This document shows, piece after piece, positions 53,587 through 60,772 of a DNA stretch of 64,000 nucleotides. How positions within the stretch are numbered: the first letter of the stretch is position 1; the number at the start of each line of letters is the position of its first letter. This stretch comes from a virus: positions 20,791-84,790 of the IMG/VR virus record IMGVR_UViG_3300046522_000512, one strand, 5' to 3'. Both the position numbers and the translations under genes were made by a program. The notes below the pieces were generated by a model, which was given only the letters and a program-made list of their open reading frames with translations, was not told where the DNA came from and did no database searches.

Positions 53587-53762
53587 GGGTTACAGAACAA
53601 AGCGGTTCTCGGCCTCAGACACGTCGGCCGGGTGCGGGTGCCAGGGGGTCCGGGCCGATACGGTTCGTAGCGCGACGGTTCGGTCCGTTCCGACCCGGAC
53701 CCCGGACGGGCCCGCAGGGGGCCGAGGGTCGCTGTGGTGATTGTCGCTTTGTTCTGTAACCC
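53587..53762. mobile_element. MITE-like element with 18-bp terminal inverted repeats
   Basis: GGGTTACAGAACAAAGCG at 53587-53604 and its exact complement at 53745-53762 enclose 140 bp. Total length 176 bp, no open transposase. The right arm lies inside the reading frame of the gene ending at 53590, and the left arm supplies its last codons and stop. No convincing target-site duplication is visible. It may be a miniature inverted-repeat element, or a segment that can invert and swap the C-terminus of the gene. Confidence 0.5.
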
Positions 53763-54195
53763 GTCGATCCGGCTTCGCGGCCCAGCCGGGGTGGGTGCAG
53801 GCGCACATCTGCGCCGCGGCCGTCTCGAAGCCCTCGGGGGCGCCGATCAGGCCCACCAGCTCCCACAGGACCGGGCAGTGCCGGGTGTGGTGGTGGACGC
53901 CGAACAGCGGGTCGGCCGCGAGCGGCGCGAGTCGGCAGGCGAGCTTCACCATGCGTTCGAGGTGGGTGGGTTCGCTGTCGCGGCGCAGCGCCCGCCACAG
54001 TGCCCAGCCCTCCCGGTAGGCGTCCGCGGTGGGGTAGGCGTAGCGGTGGGGGCCCGCGGTGCGCTCCGCGAGCTCGTCGAGCGTGTACGGGCGCAGGCTG
54101 TCGGTGTGGGCGGGGTCGTAGCCCCACGCGATGAGGCAGTCCGGTCCGTGGAGGCGGCATCCGGTGCGCGGCGGGAAGGCGGTGTGACGGGTCAC
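53590..54195 (-). CDS. Hypothetical Cys/His-rich protein with element-derived C-terminus
   Basis: 201 residues from GTG (MTRHTAFPPRTGCRLHGPDC), with GGAGG 6 bases upstream. Helical core (YTLDELAERTAGPHRYAYPTADAYREGWALWRALRRDSEP; PLFGVHHHTRHCPVLWELVGLIG; CACTHPGWAAKP). The final 56 residues are encoded within the inverted-repeat element at 53587-53762, so the natural protein probably ended near CTHPGWAAKPDRR. Preceded by a class-1 promoter-like element. Function unknown. Confidence 0.6.
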   Translation of the reverse strand: MTRHTAFPPRTGCRLHGPDCLIAWGYDPAHTDSLRPYTLDELAERTAGPHRYAYPTADAYREGWALWRALRRDSEPTHLERMVKLACRLAPLAADPLFGVHHHTRHCPVLWELVGLIGAPEGFETAAAQMCACTHPGWAAKPDRRVTEQSDNHHSDPRPPAGPSGVRVGTDRTVALRTVSARTPWHPHPADVSEAENRFVL

Positions 54196-54305
54196 GGGCG
54201 GCCTCCCCAGTTCTGTCGGATGCGGGTGGAGAGCGCGGCCGCCGGGACCTGGTGCCCTGACCTCCGCTAGGCAGATTGCAGGCCCGGCGGCGCGCTCCGT
54301 CACCA

Positions 54306-54338
54306 CATAGACGAGGTGGGGAGCGCAGGCGTTACACC
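54306..54338 (-). promoter_or_regulatory. Class-1 (ECF-like) promoter element
   Basis: Minus strand GGTGTAACGCC, then CGTCTATGTGG, 17 bases between GTAAC and CGTC. It lies about 110 bp before the start at 54195 and overlaps the end of the upstream gene. Confidence 0.6.
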
Positions 54339-55087
54339 TGCTCGCCGCGCACCTTGCGGCGGACCGGTTCCAGGTCGGCGACGGGGATCAGGCCTTGCAG
54401 GGGCAGGCCCGCCTCGCGCCATGCCTGCTGCGCGCGGGCCTGGTCTCCCCCGGCGTCGCCGATCAGGAGTTGCCGGGCGACGTCGTTGGACAGCGTCCCC
54501 TCCCCGTGGTCGACGAGCCTCACGACCATGCGGACGTTGTCGAACTTGGTGCCCGCCTTGGGCTCGTTGGCCCGGTAGACGAGCACCCAGCGCCCCACGA
54601 GGGACTGGGCGCGCTCGATCATCTGGCGGCCGGGGATGGTGGTGTCCTGCTGCGTGCGGATCGTCTCGGGGACCCCGGACGGGGGGATCAGCGTGAGCAG
54701 GCCGCGGCGGCTGGACTCCTCGATCTCGACCTTCTCCAGGAACGCGGCGAAGGGGTGGGAGGCGTCGAGGGTCTGCATCCGCTGCTCGACCTCGCGGGCG
54801 GTGAAGGCGAGCTCCACGGCGAGATCCTGCACGCGGGCCAGCCAGAGGCGGGGGTCGACGCCGGAGGCGGGGGCCGGGCCGGCTGCCTGTGCTGCGGCGG
54901 CGACGAGAGCGGTGTAGTCGGTCACGGGAGCCATCATCACCTGTTCGGGAGCGGCGAGTTCGCGGGCGTGGATGGCGAGGATGCCGTCAGCGACCTTGGC
55001 GGCCCGGGTGCGCAGGCTGTCGGTGGAGTTCCCGGCGATGAGTCCGATGATCTGCTCGCGGGCGCAGCGGGGGCCGTAGTGGCTCAC
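54332..55087 (-). CDS. Hypothetical protein, possibly nucleic-acid related
   Basis: 251 residues from GTG overlapping the upstream stop (GTGA). N-terminal half helical (CAREQIIGLIAGNSTDSLRTRAAKVADGILAIHARELA; WLARVQDLAVELAFTAREVEQRMQTL). C-terminal half beta-rich (RRGLLTLIPPSGVPETIRTQQD; LVGRWVLVYRANEPKAGTKFDNVRMVVRLVDHGEG), then GDQARAQQAWREAGLPLQGLIPVADLEPVRR. The beta-rich half could be an OB-like binding domain, but I cannot confirm it. Second gene of a class-1 operon. Confidence 0.6.
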   Translation of the reverse strand: MSHYGPRCAREQIIGLIAGNSTDSLRTRAAKVADGILAIHARELAAPEQVMMAPVTDYTALVAAAAQAAGPAPASGVDPRLWLARVQDLAVELAFTAREVEQRMQTLDASHPFAAFLEKVEIEESSRRGLLTLIPPSGVPETIRTQQDTTIPGRQMIERAQSLVGRWVLVYRANEPKAGTKFDNVRMVVRLVDHGEGTLSNDVARQLLIGDAGGDQARAQQAWREAGLPLQGLIPVADLEPVRRKVRGEQV

Positions 55088-55359
55088 GCGGGCACCTTGG
55101 GGTCGCGGCGGTAGCGCCACAGGGGGGTGCCGAAGAAGTCGGCGGCCTCGGGGTCCCGGTAGTAGACGACCACGCGGAAGGACGTGAGCAGCGCCTTCAC
55201 GGTCTCTTCCGCGGGCAGGAGTTCGCCGTCGTCGTCGAGGAGGCGCAGCGGGGTGTTCTCCGCGATCCGCAGCGCGGGCGTGGGGTTGGTGGGGTCGCCG
55301 CAGATGGTGACGTGTCGGCCGTCGCAGGCTCCGCCGACGAGTTCGATCTCCATGCACAT
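55084..55359 (-). CDS. Small protein heading a class-1 operon
   Basis: 91 residues from ATG with GGGAG 8 bases upstream. MCMEIELVGGACDGRHVTIC is a short beta-rich N-terminus of a type frequent in actinophage genomes (IELVGGPCDG-like), then VKALLTSFRVVVYYRDPEAADFFGTPLWRYRRD. Unknown function. A class-1 promoter-like element lies about 80 bp upstream. Confidence 0.65.
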   Translation of the reverse strand: MCMEIELVGGACDGRHVTICGDPTNPTPALRIAENTPLRLLDDDGELLPAEETVKALLTSFRVVVYYRDPEAADFFGTPLWRYRRDPKVPA

Positions 55360-55440
55360 GGTGCTGCTCCCGTACGGATCGGGCCGGGAAATGGTCGGCG
55401 CCCGAAGGAGGTGTCCGGCCGTCCCTCGGGCGCGTCACCA

Positions 55441-55473
55441 GATAGACGGGGTGGGTTGGAGATCCGTTACACC
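55441..55473 (-). promoter_or_regulatory. Class-1 (ECF-like) promoter element
   Basis: Minus strand GGTGTAACGG, then CGTCTATCTGG, 17 bases between GTAAC and CGTC. Divergent from the leaderless plus-strand gene at 55517. Confidence 0.6.
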
Positions 55474-55516
55474 CGGAGGGCGTGACAGATGGCGCCGTGC
55501 CCTCGTTGGATGCGGT

Positions 55517-55876
55517 GTGACTGAAACCAATGCCGCCGCGAATCTCCTCACCGACGCCGAGGCCGCCGCTGACTGGCTGCTCGGCTTCGCCCCGCCGGAG
55601 ATGCCCGAGGATGACCGGGCGCAGTTCCGTAGCGAGTACATCGCTGCGTTCTCCGGTTGCTCCGCGGATGAACGTGGGGGCCTGGCTGAGCGCTTCGTAA
55701 GTGAGGGCGTGGACAAGCCTCACGTGCTTCCGGTGCTTGTGGGTACGGTCGCCGATGCCGCGGTCGAGTTCGGCCGGGCGTTCGCTGCTCTCACGCCGGA
55801 GGAGCAGGCCCGCACGGGTATCTCGGTGCGGCCGGGGACGCTGAAGTTCATGCGTCAGCTCGGGCCACGGGACTAG
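55517..55876 (+). CDS. Small helical protein divergent from a class-1 operon
   Basis: 119 residues from GTG (MTETNAAANLLTDAEAAADW). Almost all helix: AAADWLLGFAPPEMPEDDRAQFRSEYIAAFSGC, LAERFVSEGVDKPHVLPVLVGTVADAAVEFGRAFAAL, then GISVRPGTLKFMRQLG. A GTGACA, 18 bp, TTGGAT promoter ends 6 bases before the GTG, so it is probably leaderless and host-transcribed. Convergent with the large terminase. Unknown function. Confidence 0.65.
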   Translation: MTETNAAANLLTDAEAAADWLLGFAPPEMPEDDRAQFRSEYIAAFSGCSADERGGLAERFVSEGVDKPHVLPVLVGTVADAAVEFGRAFAALTPEEQARTGISVRPGTLKFMRQLGPRD

Positions 55877-55895
55877 ACGCGGCCTGGTCGCCGGG

Positions 55896-57662
55896 TCAGG
55901 CGATGATGCCGCGGCGTGCGGGGCCGGGCTCGTAGATGGCCAGGAGGATGGCCTCCGCGCGGTCGGGGCTCTTCATGCCGCGGGCCTTCATCTGCTTCTT
56001 GGACTCGACCACGGCGTGCCCGCCGGCGTTGTTGCCGAGGTTGGGGGTGGTGAGCTGAATGCCGGCCTCGCGGTCGACGCGCAGGCGTAGGCGGCCGATG
56101 CCGGTCGACGGGTCGGGCTGCAGCAGTGCGCGGGTGGCGAGCCACATCTCGTCGCGCTTGCGGAAGGGCCGCATGGGCGCGCCCGGGTCGTCGCGCTCGG
56201 GGGACTCGGAGACCATGACGCCGAAGATGACGGAGTGGTGGCCGCCGTTCTGGCCCCACACTTCGAGCATGCCGACGGCGCCGTGGCCGAGGCCGTTCTT
56301 GTCGACCTTGACGTGCACCTTTGCGGGGGAGCCGAGGGCCTTGGCGAGGCGTTCCGCGGCGTGGATCTCCTCCAGGATCTTCTTGGCGACCTTGACCTGA
56401 TTGTCGTTGGCGGCGCCGGATGAGTGGTGACGGTGTTCGACGACGTCGCCGACGATGCGGTAGATGGTGAACTCGTCGCCGCCGTCTGCTGCGACGTCGA
56501 CACCGAGGCGCACCCAAGCACCGCGCTTGACGGTGTGGGTGGCTTTCTCGCCTTGGAGGCCGAGGTCGCACAGGCGGACCCAGCCGGGCCCGGTGGGGTC
56601 TTCGGCGCGCTGCGCGTCTTCCACCCACGTGGTGGGGATGACCTTGCCGCCGCCGCCCTTGGGGAACTTGGCGTGCACCTTGGCGATGACGTACGGGTGG
56701 TCTTCGCCGTACTCGCGGATGGTGCGGTCGATCCAGTCCTGTGTGGGCAGGTGGTCGGCGAGGGAGTGGCGTTCCCTGGCGGGCGGGCAGTCCAGGCAGT
56801 AGGGGACCCGTTCCTTCGTGATCGCCGGTGAGTCGTAGGTGGCGATGGGAATGGTGGCGGTGCCGGGTTCCTCGGGGTTGTCGCCCTCCTCACACATGAT
56901 CTCGAACCAGGAGCGTGGGTCGTCCATGGCGGGGTTGCCGATGGCGAGCATGCGGGAGTCGCCGACGAGGAGGTTGTTGGTTCCGTTGCCGATGCTCCTC
57001 GCGATACCCCCGGCCTCGTCGACGATGATGAGGAGCTTCGGGTTTCCGTGGATGCCCTGCATCGAGGCTTCGTCGTGGGCCTGCGCGGTGAAGCCGTACG
57101 CCACGCGCACGTCGTTGTTCCACTGGTCGGGGATCTTCCACTGGACTTCGTCGCAGAAGCCGGGCAGGCCCGCGCGGGCGACGCACTTGCGGATGTGGGG
57201 CCAGAGCTGGTTACGGACCTGCCGGAAGCGGGTGGCGGTGGTGACCACGAGCATGGTGCCGACGGGATTCGTCGCCCCAGCCCAGGCGCAGAGCCTCCCT
57301 GCTATGTATGTCTTGCCGACGCCGAACCCGGCGGGGACCATGACGCGCGTGTAGTGCGGGACGGCGTCCACGATGTCCCGCTGCTTCGACCAGATGCTTT
57401 CGCCGAGGCAGTCCTCGATGAACCCGGACGGGGTGTCGGCCCACAGGCCGAAGAGGGTGCCGGTCTCGCGCTCGACCTCGGCCAGGACGTGAGCGAGGTC
57501 GTTGCCGTCGAGGGTCTTGAGCGCCGCGCGGCGCACCGGGATGGGGGCGCGCAGCAGGCTGTCGGCGATGCTGGACGCTTCTTTGGAGCGGACGCCGGAG
57601 CGGTTGTCGACGACGTGCTGTGCGGCAGCCGTGGCGGGTGTCGGTGGGGTCGGGGCGGCCAT
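55896..57662 (-). CDS. Terminase large subunit (packaging ATPase-nuclease)
   Basis: 588 residues. ATPase domain: VPAGFGVGKTYIA (Walker A, 109-121), KLLIIVDEAGG (Walker B with catalytic Glu217), and IGNPAMDDPRSWF (coupling motif). Nuclease domain: VRLGVDVAADGGDE (Asp389/391), VKVDKNGLGHG (Asp454) and SPDRAEAILLAIY (Asp567), an RNase H-like acidic triad. It pumps and cuts concatemeric phage DNA at the portal. Start ATG lies at the transcript start predicted by a class-2 element, so it is probably leaderless. It is more than 23 kb from the portal gene. Confidence 0.9.
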   Translation of the reverse strand: MAAPTPPTPATAAAQHVVDNRSGVRSKEASSIADSLLRAPIPVRRAALKTLDGNDLAHVLAEVERETGTLFGLWADTPSGFIEDCLGESIWSKQRDIVDAVPHYTRVMVPAGFGVGKTYIAGRLCAWAGATNPVGTMLVVTTATRFRQVRNQLWPHIRKCVARAGLPGFCDEVQWKIPDQWNNDVRVAYGFTAQAHDEASMQGIHGNPKLLIIVDEAGGIARSIGNGTNNLLVGDSRMLAIGNPAMDDPRSWFEIMCEEGDNPEEPGTATIPIATYDSPAITKERVPYCLDCPPARERHSLADHLPTQDWIDRTIREYGEDHPYVIAKVHAKFPKGGGGKVIPTTWVEDAQRAEDPTGPGWVRLCDLGLQGEKATHTVKRGAWVRLGVDVAADGGDEFTIYRIVGDVVEHRHHSSGAANDNQVKVAKKILEEIHAAERLAKALGSPAKVHVKVDKNGLGHGAVGMLEVWGQNGGHHSVIFGVMVSESPERDDPGAPMRPFRKRDEMWLATRALLQPDPSTGIGRLRLRVDREAGIQLTTPNLGNNAGGHAVVESKKQMKARGMKSPDRAEAILLAIYEPGPARRGIIA

Positions 57663-57700
57663 GGGCGCACCATGCGCAGCCGGGGCCGCTAGTGTCCCGG
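57663..57700 (-). promoter_or_regulatory. Class-2 phage promoter-like element before the large terminase
   Basis: Minus strand GACACTAGC, then CATGGTGCGCC starting 17 bases after GACAC; the terminase ATG follows at 57662, one base closer than in the three other leaderless cases. Confidence 0.6.
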
Positions 57701-57710
57701 GATCGGCAGG

Positions 57711-58040
57711 TCAGGGGCAGTATCCGCAGACGGCTGTGTTGCGGCCGCACTCCTCGGTGAGGTGGTAGTCGCCGCGGCATCCGCAGTCGCAGCCGCCCAC
57801 CAGTCCTTTGGCGACCATGCGGTGCATCTTCGCGAGGAACAGCCGCTCGGGGATGGGGCCGGTGGTGGCTTCGAGGGCGGCCTGTACGTCCCAGCGCATG
57901 CGCCAGGGCGCGGCCGCGGGCTCTCCGGTGCCCGGGGTGTCGCGGATGGCGTCGCACACCGCGGCGTCGGGGATGTCCTTGCACTGCATGCGGCGGCCGC
58001 CGACGTGCCGGATGGTGGGGCGCTCGATGGTGGTGGTCAT
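57711..58040 (-). CDS. Cys-rich small protein behind a structured leader
   Basis: 109 residues from ATG (MTTTIERPTIRHVGGRRMQC), with CCAGGGA upstream. GGCDCGCRGDYHLTEECGRNTAVCGYCP ends the protein with eight cysteines and a histidine, probably two zinc sites. Its transcript starts at a class-1 element about 170 bp upstream and passes through two very stable hairpins, so expression is likely controlled in the leader. Confidence 0.65.
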   Translation of the reverse strand: MTTTIERPTIRHVGGRRMQCKDIPDAAVCDAIRDTPGTGEPAAAPWRMRWDVQAALEATTGPIPERLFLAKMHRMVAKGLVGGCDCGCRGDYHLTEECGRNTAVCGYCP

Positions 58041-58061
58041 GACCGTCCCTGGAATGTCGGC

Positions 58062-58188
58062 GGCCCCCGGGTTCGTCGTCCGCGTCTCCCAAGCCCCGGG
58101 GGGAGTAGGGCTTGGGAGACGCAGGCGACGGGCCCGGGGGCCGGTCTGAAGGGGTGGGCGGCCCCCGGGGGGGGTGGGGGCCGCCCCA
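58062..58188 (-). other. Highly structured 5' leader of the 57.7 kb gene
   Basis: GCGTCTCCCAAGCCC (58082-58096) pairs perfectly with 58108-58122, and the flanks GGCCCCCGGG...GTC and GAC...CCCGGGGGCC (58062-58142) extend the stem. A second hairpin with an 11-bp GC stem lies at 58157-58188. Both lie between a class-1 promoter and the start codon. Attenuator, protein-binding leader or RNA switch are possible. Confidence 0.55.
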
Positions 58189-58211
58189 GGGTGGGTGACT
58201 GCCTTCACCGC

Positions 58212-58245
58212 CATAGACGTAGTGAGGCGCCCAGGTGTTACAGGT
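58212..58245 (-). promoter_or_regulatory. Class-1 (ECF-like) promoter element
   Basis: Minus strand CTGTAACACC, then CGTCTATGG, 17 bases between GTAAC and CGTC. Lies just before the structured leader and just after the stop of the 58.3 kb gene. Confidence 0.6.
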
Positions 58246-58261
58246 CCGGGAAAAAGATTCT

Positions 58262-59653
58262 TCAGCCGGTCTTCAGGGCGCGGTTGACGATGGCGACGTT
58301 ACGGCCGATGGCGTCGGCGAGCCGGTACTGATCCCAGCCGTACGGTTCGGCGTTGAGGGCGCGCAGCGCGGCGTTGCGGATGCCGATGGCGGCGGCGCGG
58401 CGGGCGGAGGCGGCCTCGTACGCGGTGGCGATGTGGGGGAGTTCGGTCTCGGCGTCCTCCACGAACGGAACGCCGGCTGCGCGCGCGGCCGCGGGCTGGT
58501 CCTTGCGGGCGGGCAGGTTCGTGTCGCGCTCCAGGCCGAGGGCGCGCCCGAGCGTGCGGTTCATGCCGCCTTGCCGGGACAGGCCCGCGGCCAGGTACGG
58601 GGCGCGGACGGTGGTGTAGAAGGCCAGGGAGGCGAACGCGGCGTCGCGTTCGGGCATGAGCGCAGCCATCTCCGTGTCGGCCTGGTCGACCGCCTCACTC
58701 GCGATGCGGAGCCGCTCGTCGGGGGCGACGGCGAGCTTGGCGAACTCTTCGCGGATCTCCTCGGTGGCGCGGCGGCGGATCTCGTCGAAGTCGGGGCGCT
58801 CGGGGGCGGGCACGGCGACCCGGCCGCCGGCCCGGCGTACGGCTTCGTGGGCAGCGCGCTGTCCGGCGCGGGCGGCGGCGCGGCGCGCTTCTGCGGCCTC
58901 GTGCTGCTGCGCGATGGTGATGGCATGGTCGGTGGCGTCGGGGATGTGGGGGATCCCTGCAGCACGGGCGGCGGCTTCGGGGTCGGTGGGCCAGGGGCCG
59001 GGGGTCTTGGAGTCGACCTCGTTACCGAGGGCCGCGGAGACGATGCGGCGCAGCACGATGTAGGAGATCCCGAAGTCGGCGGCGATGCCTTCGCGGGGCT
59101 CGTACAGGGCTGCGGAGGCGATGCTCTGGTCACGCTCGGGGCGCAGCGCGGCCATCTCCAGGCTTGCCTGCTCGGCGATGTCCTCGGCGAGGGTGCGGCG
59201 GGCGGCGGGGTCGGTGACCGCGTCGACCTGCGTGGTGACTTCAAGGGTGGCGGCCTCGCGGATCGCGGCGTACAGAGCGGCGAGCGCGGCCCGGGTGCGG
59301 GTGTCGGCGCGGTTGTAGGCGGCGATGGCGGCGGTGGCCTGCTCGCGCAGGTCGGCCGGGCGGTCGATGCCCGCGGCGTGGGCGGCGGCCTCGCGCTCCT
59401 CGGGCTGGAGGCTGCTCCACGGGGCGGCGGTGCTGGTGGTGGCGCGGGCGACGAGAGCGAGCTGCTTCCAGGTGATGCCGAGGCGTGCGGCGCCGTCGAC
59501 GTCGGGACGCTCGTAGGCGGCGACCGCGGTCGCGAGGCGGGTGTAGGCGGGGGTGAGCGCGGCGAGCTCCGCGCGGCACTGCTCGTAAGTGGAGCGGTGC
59601 TGGGCGACGTTGCTCGCCGCGTGGTTGGCCTGGTCGGTGCGACTCCTGGTCAT
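58262..59653 (-). CDS. Three-repeat helical protein with HTH-like units
   Basis: 463 residues. Three divergent repeats of about 115 residues (roughly 20-135, 165-290, 325-455). Each begins with a helix of the type MAALxPERDxxxASxAxYE, then an HTH-like segment (RLGITWKQLALVARAT; DFGISYIVLRRIVSAALG; AAGLSRQGGMNRTLGRALG), then an AAGI-containing helical hairpin. A final HTH-like YRLADAIGRNVAIVNRALKTG closes the protein. It lies immediately upstream of the terminase group on the same strand. Perhaps a DNA-binding or structural scaffold protein; family not recognised. Tandem units suggest it binds a repeated DNA site. Confidence 0.6.
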   Translation of the reverse strand: MTRSRTDQANHAASNVAQHRSTYEQCRAELAALTPAYTRLATAVAAYERPDVDGAARLGITWKQLALVARATTSTAAPWSSLQPEEREAAAHAAGIDRPADLREQATAAIAAYNRADTRTRAALAALYAAIREAATLEVTTQVDAVTDPAARRTLAEDIAEQASLEMAALRPERDQSIASAALYEPREGIAADFGISYIVLRRIVSAALGNEVDSKTPGPWPTDPEAAARAAGIPHIPDATDHAITIAQQHEAAEARRAAARAGQRAAHEAVRRAGGRVAVPAPERPDFDEIRRRATEEIREEFAKLAVAPDERLRIASEAVDQADTEMAALMPERDAAFASLAFYTTVRAPYLAAGLSRQGGMNRTLGRALGLERDTNLPARKDQPAAARAAGVPFVEDAETELPHIATAYEAASARRAAAIGIRNAALRALNAEPYGWDQYRLADAIGRNVAIVNRALKTG

Positions 59654-59710
59654 GGGTCACAGCTTTCGGCGGGCGCACCCTCGCGGGGGTGCTGGTGGCA
59701 GGGGCCTCCC

Positions 59711-59881
59711 CTAGCCGCGCATCCTTCGACCAGAACTGTACACCATGTCAATTCGGGGGTTTTGGGTGGAGTGCTGCCGCTGTCCGCGGTGTGCGAGGAC
59801 CAGGAGCGCGTCATGGTCGGGCAGTTGGAACCCGTCGAGGCGTACCCGCGGCGGGATCGTCAGCGTTGCGGTGCCGTTCAC
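59711..59881 (-). CDS. Small protein (56 aa) in the HNH operon
   Basis: MNGTATLTIPPRVRLDGFQL then PDHDALLVLAHRGQRQHSTQNPRIDMVYSSGRRMRG. GTG start overlaps the upstream stop (GTGA). Beta-rich start, basic tail. Unknown; probably made with the membrane protein upstream of it. Confidence 0.55.
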   Translation of the reverse strand: MNGTATLTIPPRVRLDGFQLPDHDALLVLAHRGQRQHSTQNPRIDMVYSSGRRMRG

Positions 59882-60303
59882 CGGGCCTTCCTCGCTTCCT
59901 CTCGGGCCAGCGTCTTGCGCCACTCGGCGCGGGTGGCGAGCTGCGCCACCGTGAAGGTGCGCGAGGCGACGGTGACGCAGATCCCGATGCGGTGGCGGCC
60001 GCCGCCGCGGACCCAGCCGGTGCTGAAGGGCACAGGGCGCAGGGTGCGCCACGAGCCGATGGTGTAGCGGCCGAACCGCCGGCCGAAGTCCCCCCACCAT
60101 CCGCGGGTGGTGCCGGGTGGGTTCCTGTACAGGCCGATGCCCACGGCGAGCCCGAAGAGGCCGACGATCATGCCGATAGGGCGGGTGCGGTCGCCCTTGA
60201 GGGTCCGGACGAACGACAGGTGCGCGAGGGGGCCGCCTCGCCACAGGGCGAGGTACCAGCGCATCGTCAGCGGGTAGACGTGCGAGCAGCCGGGGACCTT
60301 CAT
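59878..60303 (-). CDS. Membrane protein coupled to the HNH gene
   Basis: 141 residues, ATG overlapping the HNH stop (ATGA). MKVPGCSHVYPLTMRWYLAL then a basic region and one hydrophobic segment (PIGMIVGLFGLAVGIGLY), followed by an Arg/Trp/Gly-rich stretch and a helical C-terminus (VAQLATRAEWRKTLAREEARK). Function unknown. The tight coupling to an HNH nuclease in the terminase block suggests a packaging- or exclusion-related role (inference). Confidence 0.6.
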   Translation of the reverse strand: MKVPGCSHVYPLTMRWYLALWRGGPLAHLSFVRTLKGDRTRPIGMIVGLFGLAVGIGLYRNPPGTTRGWWGDFGRRFGRYTIGSWRTLRPVPFSTGWVRGGGRHRIGICVTVASRTFTVAQLATRAEWRKTLAREEARKAR

Positions 60304-60665
60304 CGGGCACCCGCCTTGGCGCCGCGGACCATGGCCCGGGAGCCGTCGGGGTACAGCGCGTACTCGTAGCCGCCGGGGTAGGTCACGGGCATCTCGCCCG
60401 GGAGCATCGGGCGGCGCACCTTCCAGCCGTGGCTGTAGGACTCGCGCGGGTGGTCCTCGAACCACGAGTTGCACACGGTGCACACGAGCAGCAGGTTCGG
60501 CGGCTGGTTGATGTAGTCCTCGCGCGAGGAGCCCATGCCCCGGTTCACGCGGTGGTGGATCGTCAAGTTCTGCGTGCTGTCGCAGCGCACGCAGCGCCCG
60601 CCGTCCCTGGTGTGCACGAGTTCACGCACGGTGTCGGTTGGGCCCGTACGGCGTCGAGAGGCCAC
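60300..60665 (-). CDS. HNH endonuclease
   Basis: 121 residues from GTG (MASRRRTGPTDTVRELVHTR), with GGAG 9 bases upstream. CVRCDSTQNLTIHHRVNRG (CxxC at 25-28, HH at 38-39) and NLLLVCTVCNSWFEDHP (N57, CxxC at 62-65, His73) are the zinc-bound beta-beta-alpha HNH site. HNH nucleases next to terminase genes are usual in cos-type phages and take part in DNA packaging and end formation. A class-2 element lies about 80 bp upstream. Confidence 0.85.
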   Translation of the reverse strand: MASRRRTGPTDTVRELVHTRDGGRCVRCDSTQNLTIHHRVNRGMGSSREDYINQPPNLLLVCTVCNSWFEDHPRESYSHGWKVRRPMLPGEMPVTYPGGYEYALYPDGSRAMVRGAKAGAR

Positions 60666-60736
60666 GGCAGGGTTCTCCGTCCCGCCCCGGCGCGCTGGGC
60701 CGCAGGTCACGGCCACGATGGAGCGGCTGGAGCAGG

Positions 60737-60772
60737 ACGTGAACATGCACGCCGCGGGTGGTTAGCGTCCCG
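60737..60772 (-). promoter_or_regulatory. Class-2 phage promoter-like element before the HNH gene
   Basis: Minus strand GACGCTAACC, then CATGTTCACG starting 17 bases after GACGC. The -35-like half lies in a hairpin, CCGCGGG-acgctaacca-CCCGCGG. Confidence 0.55.

Noticed and set aside
57048-57692. Plus-strand frame opposite the terminase N-terminus
   Set aside because: Shadow of the large terminase, which has intact motifs on the minus strand.
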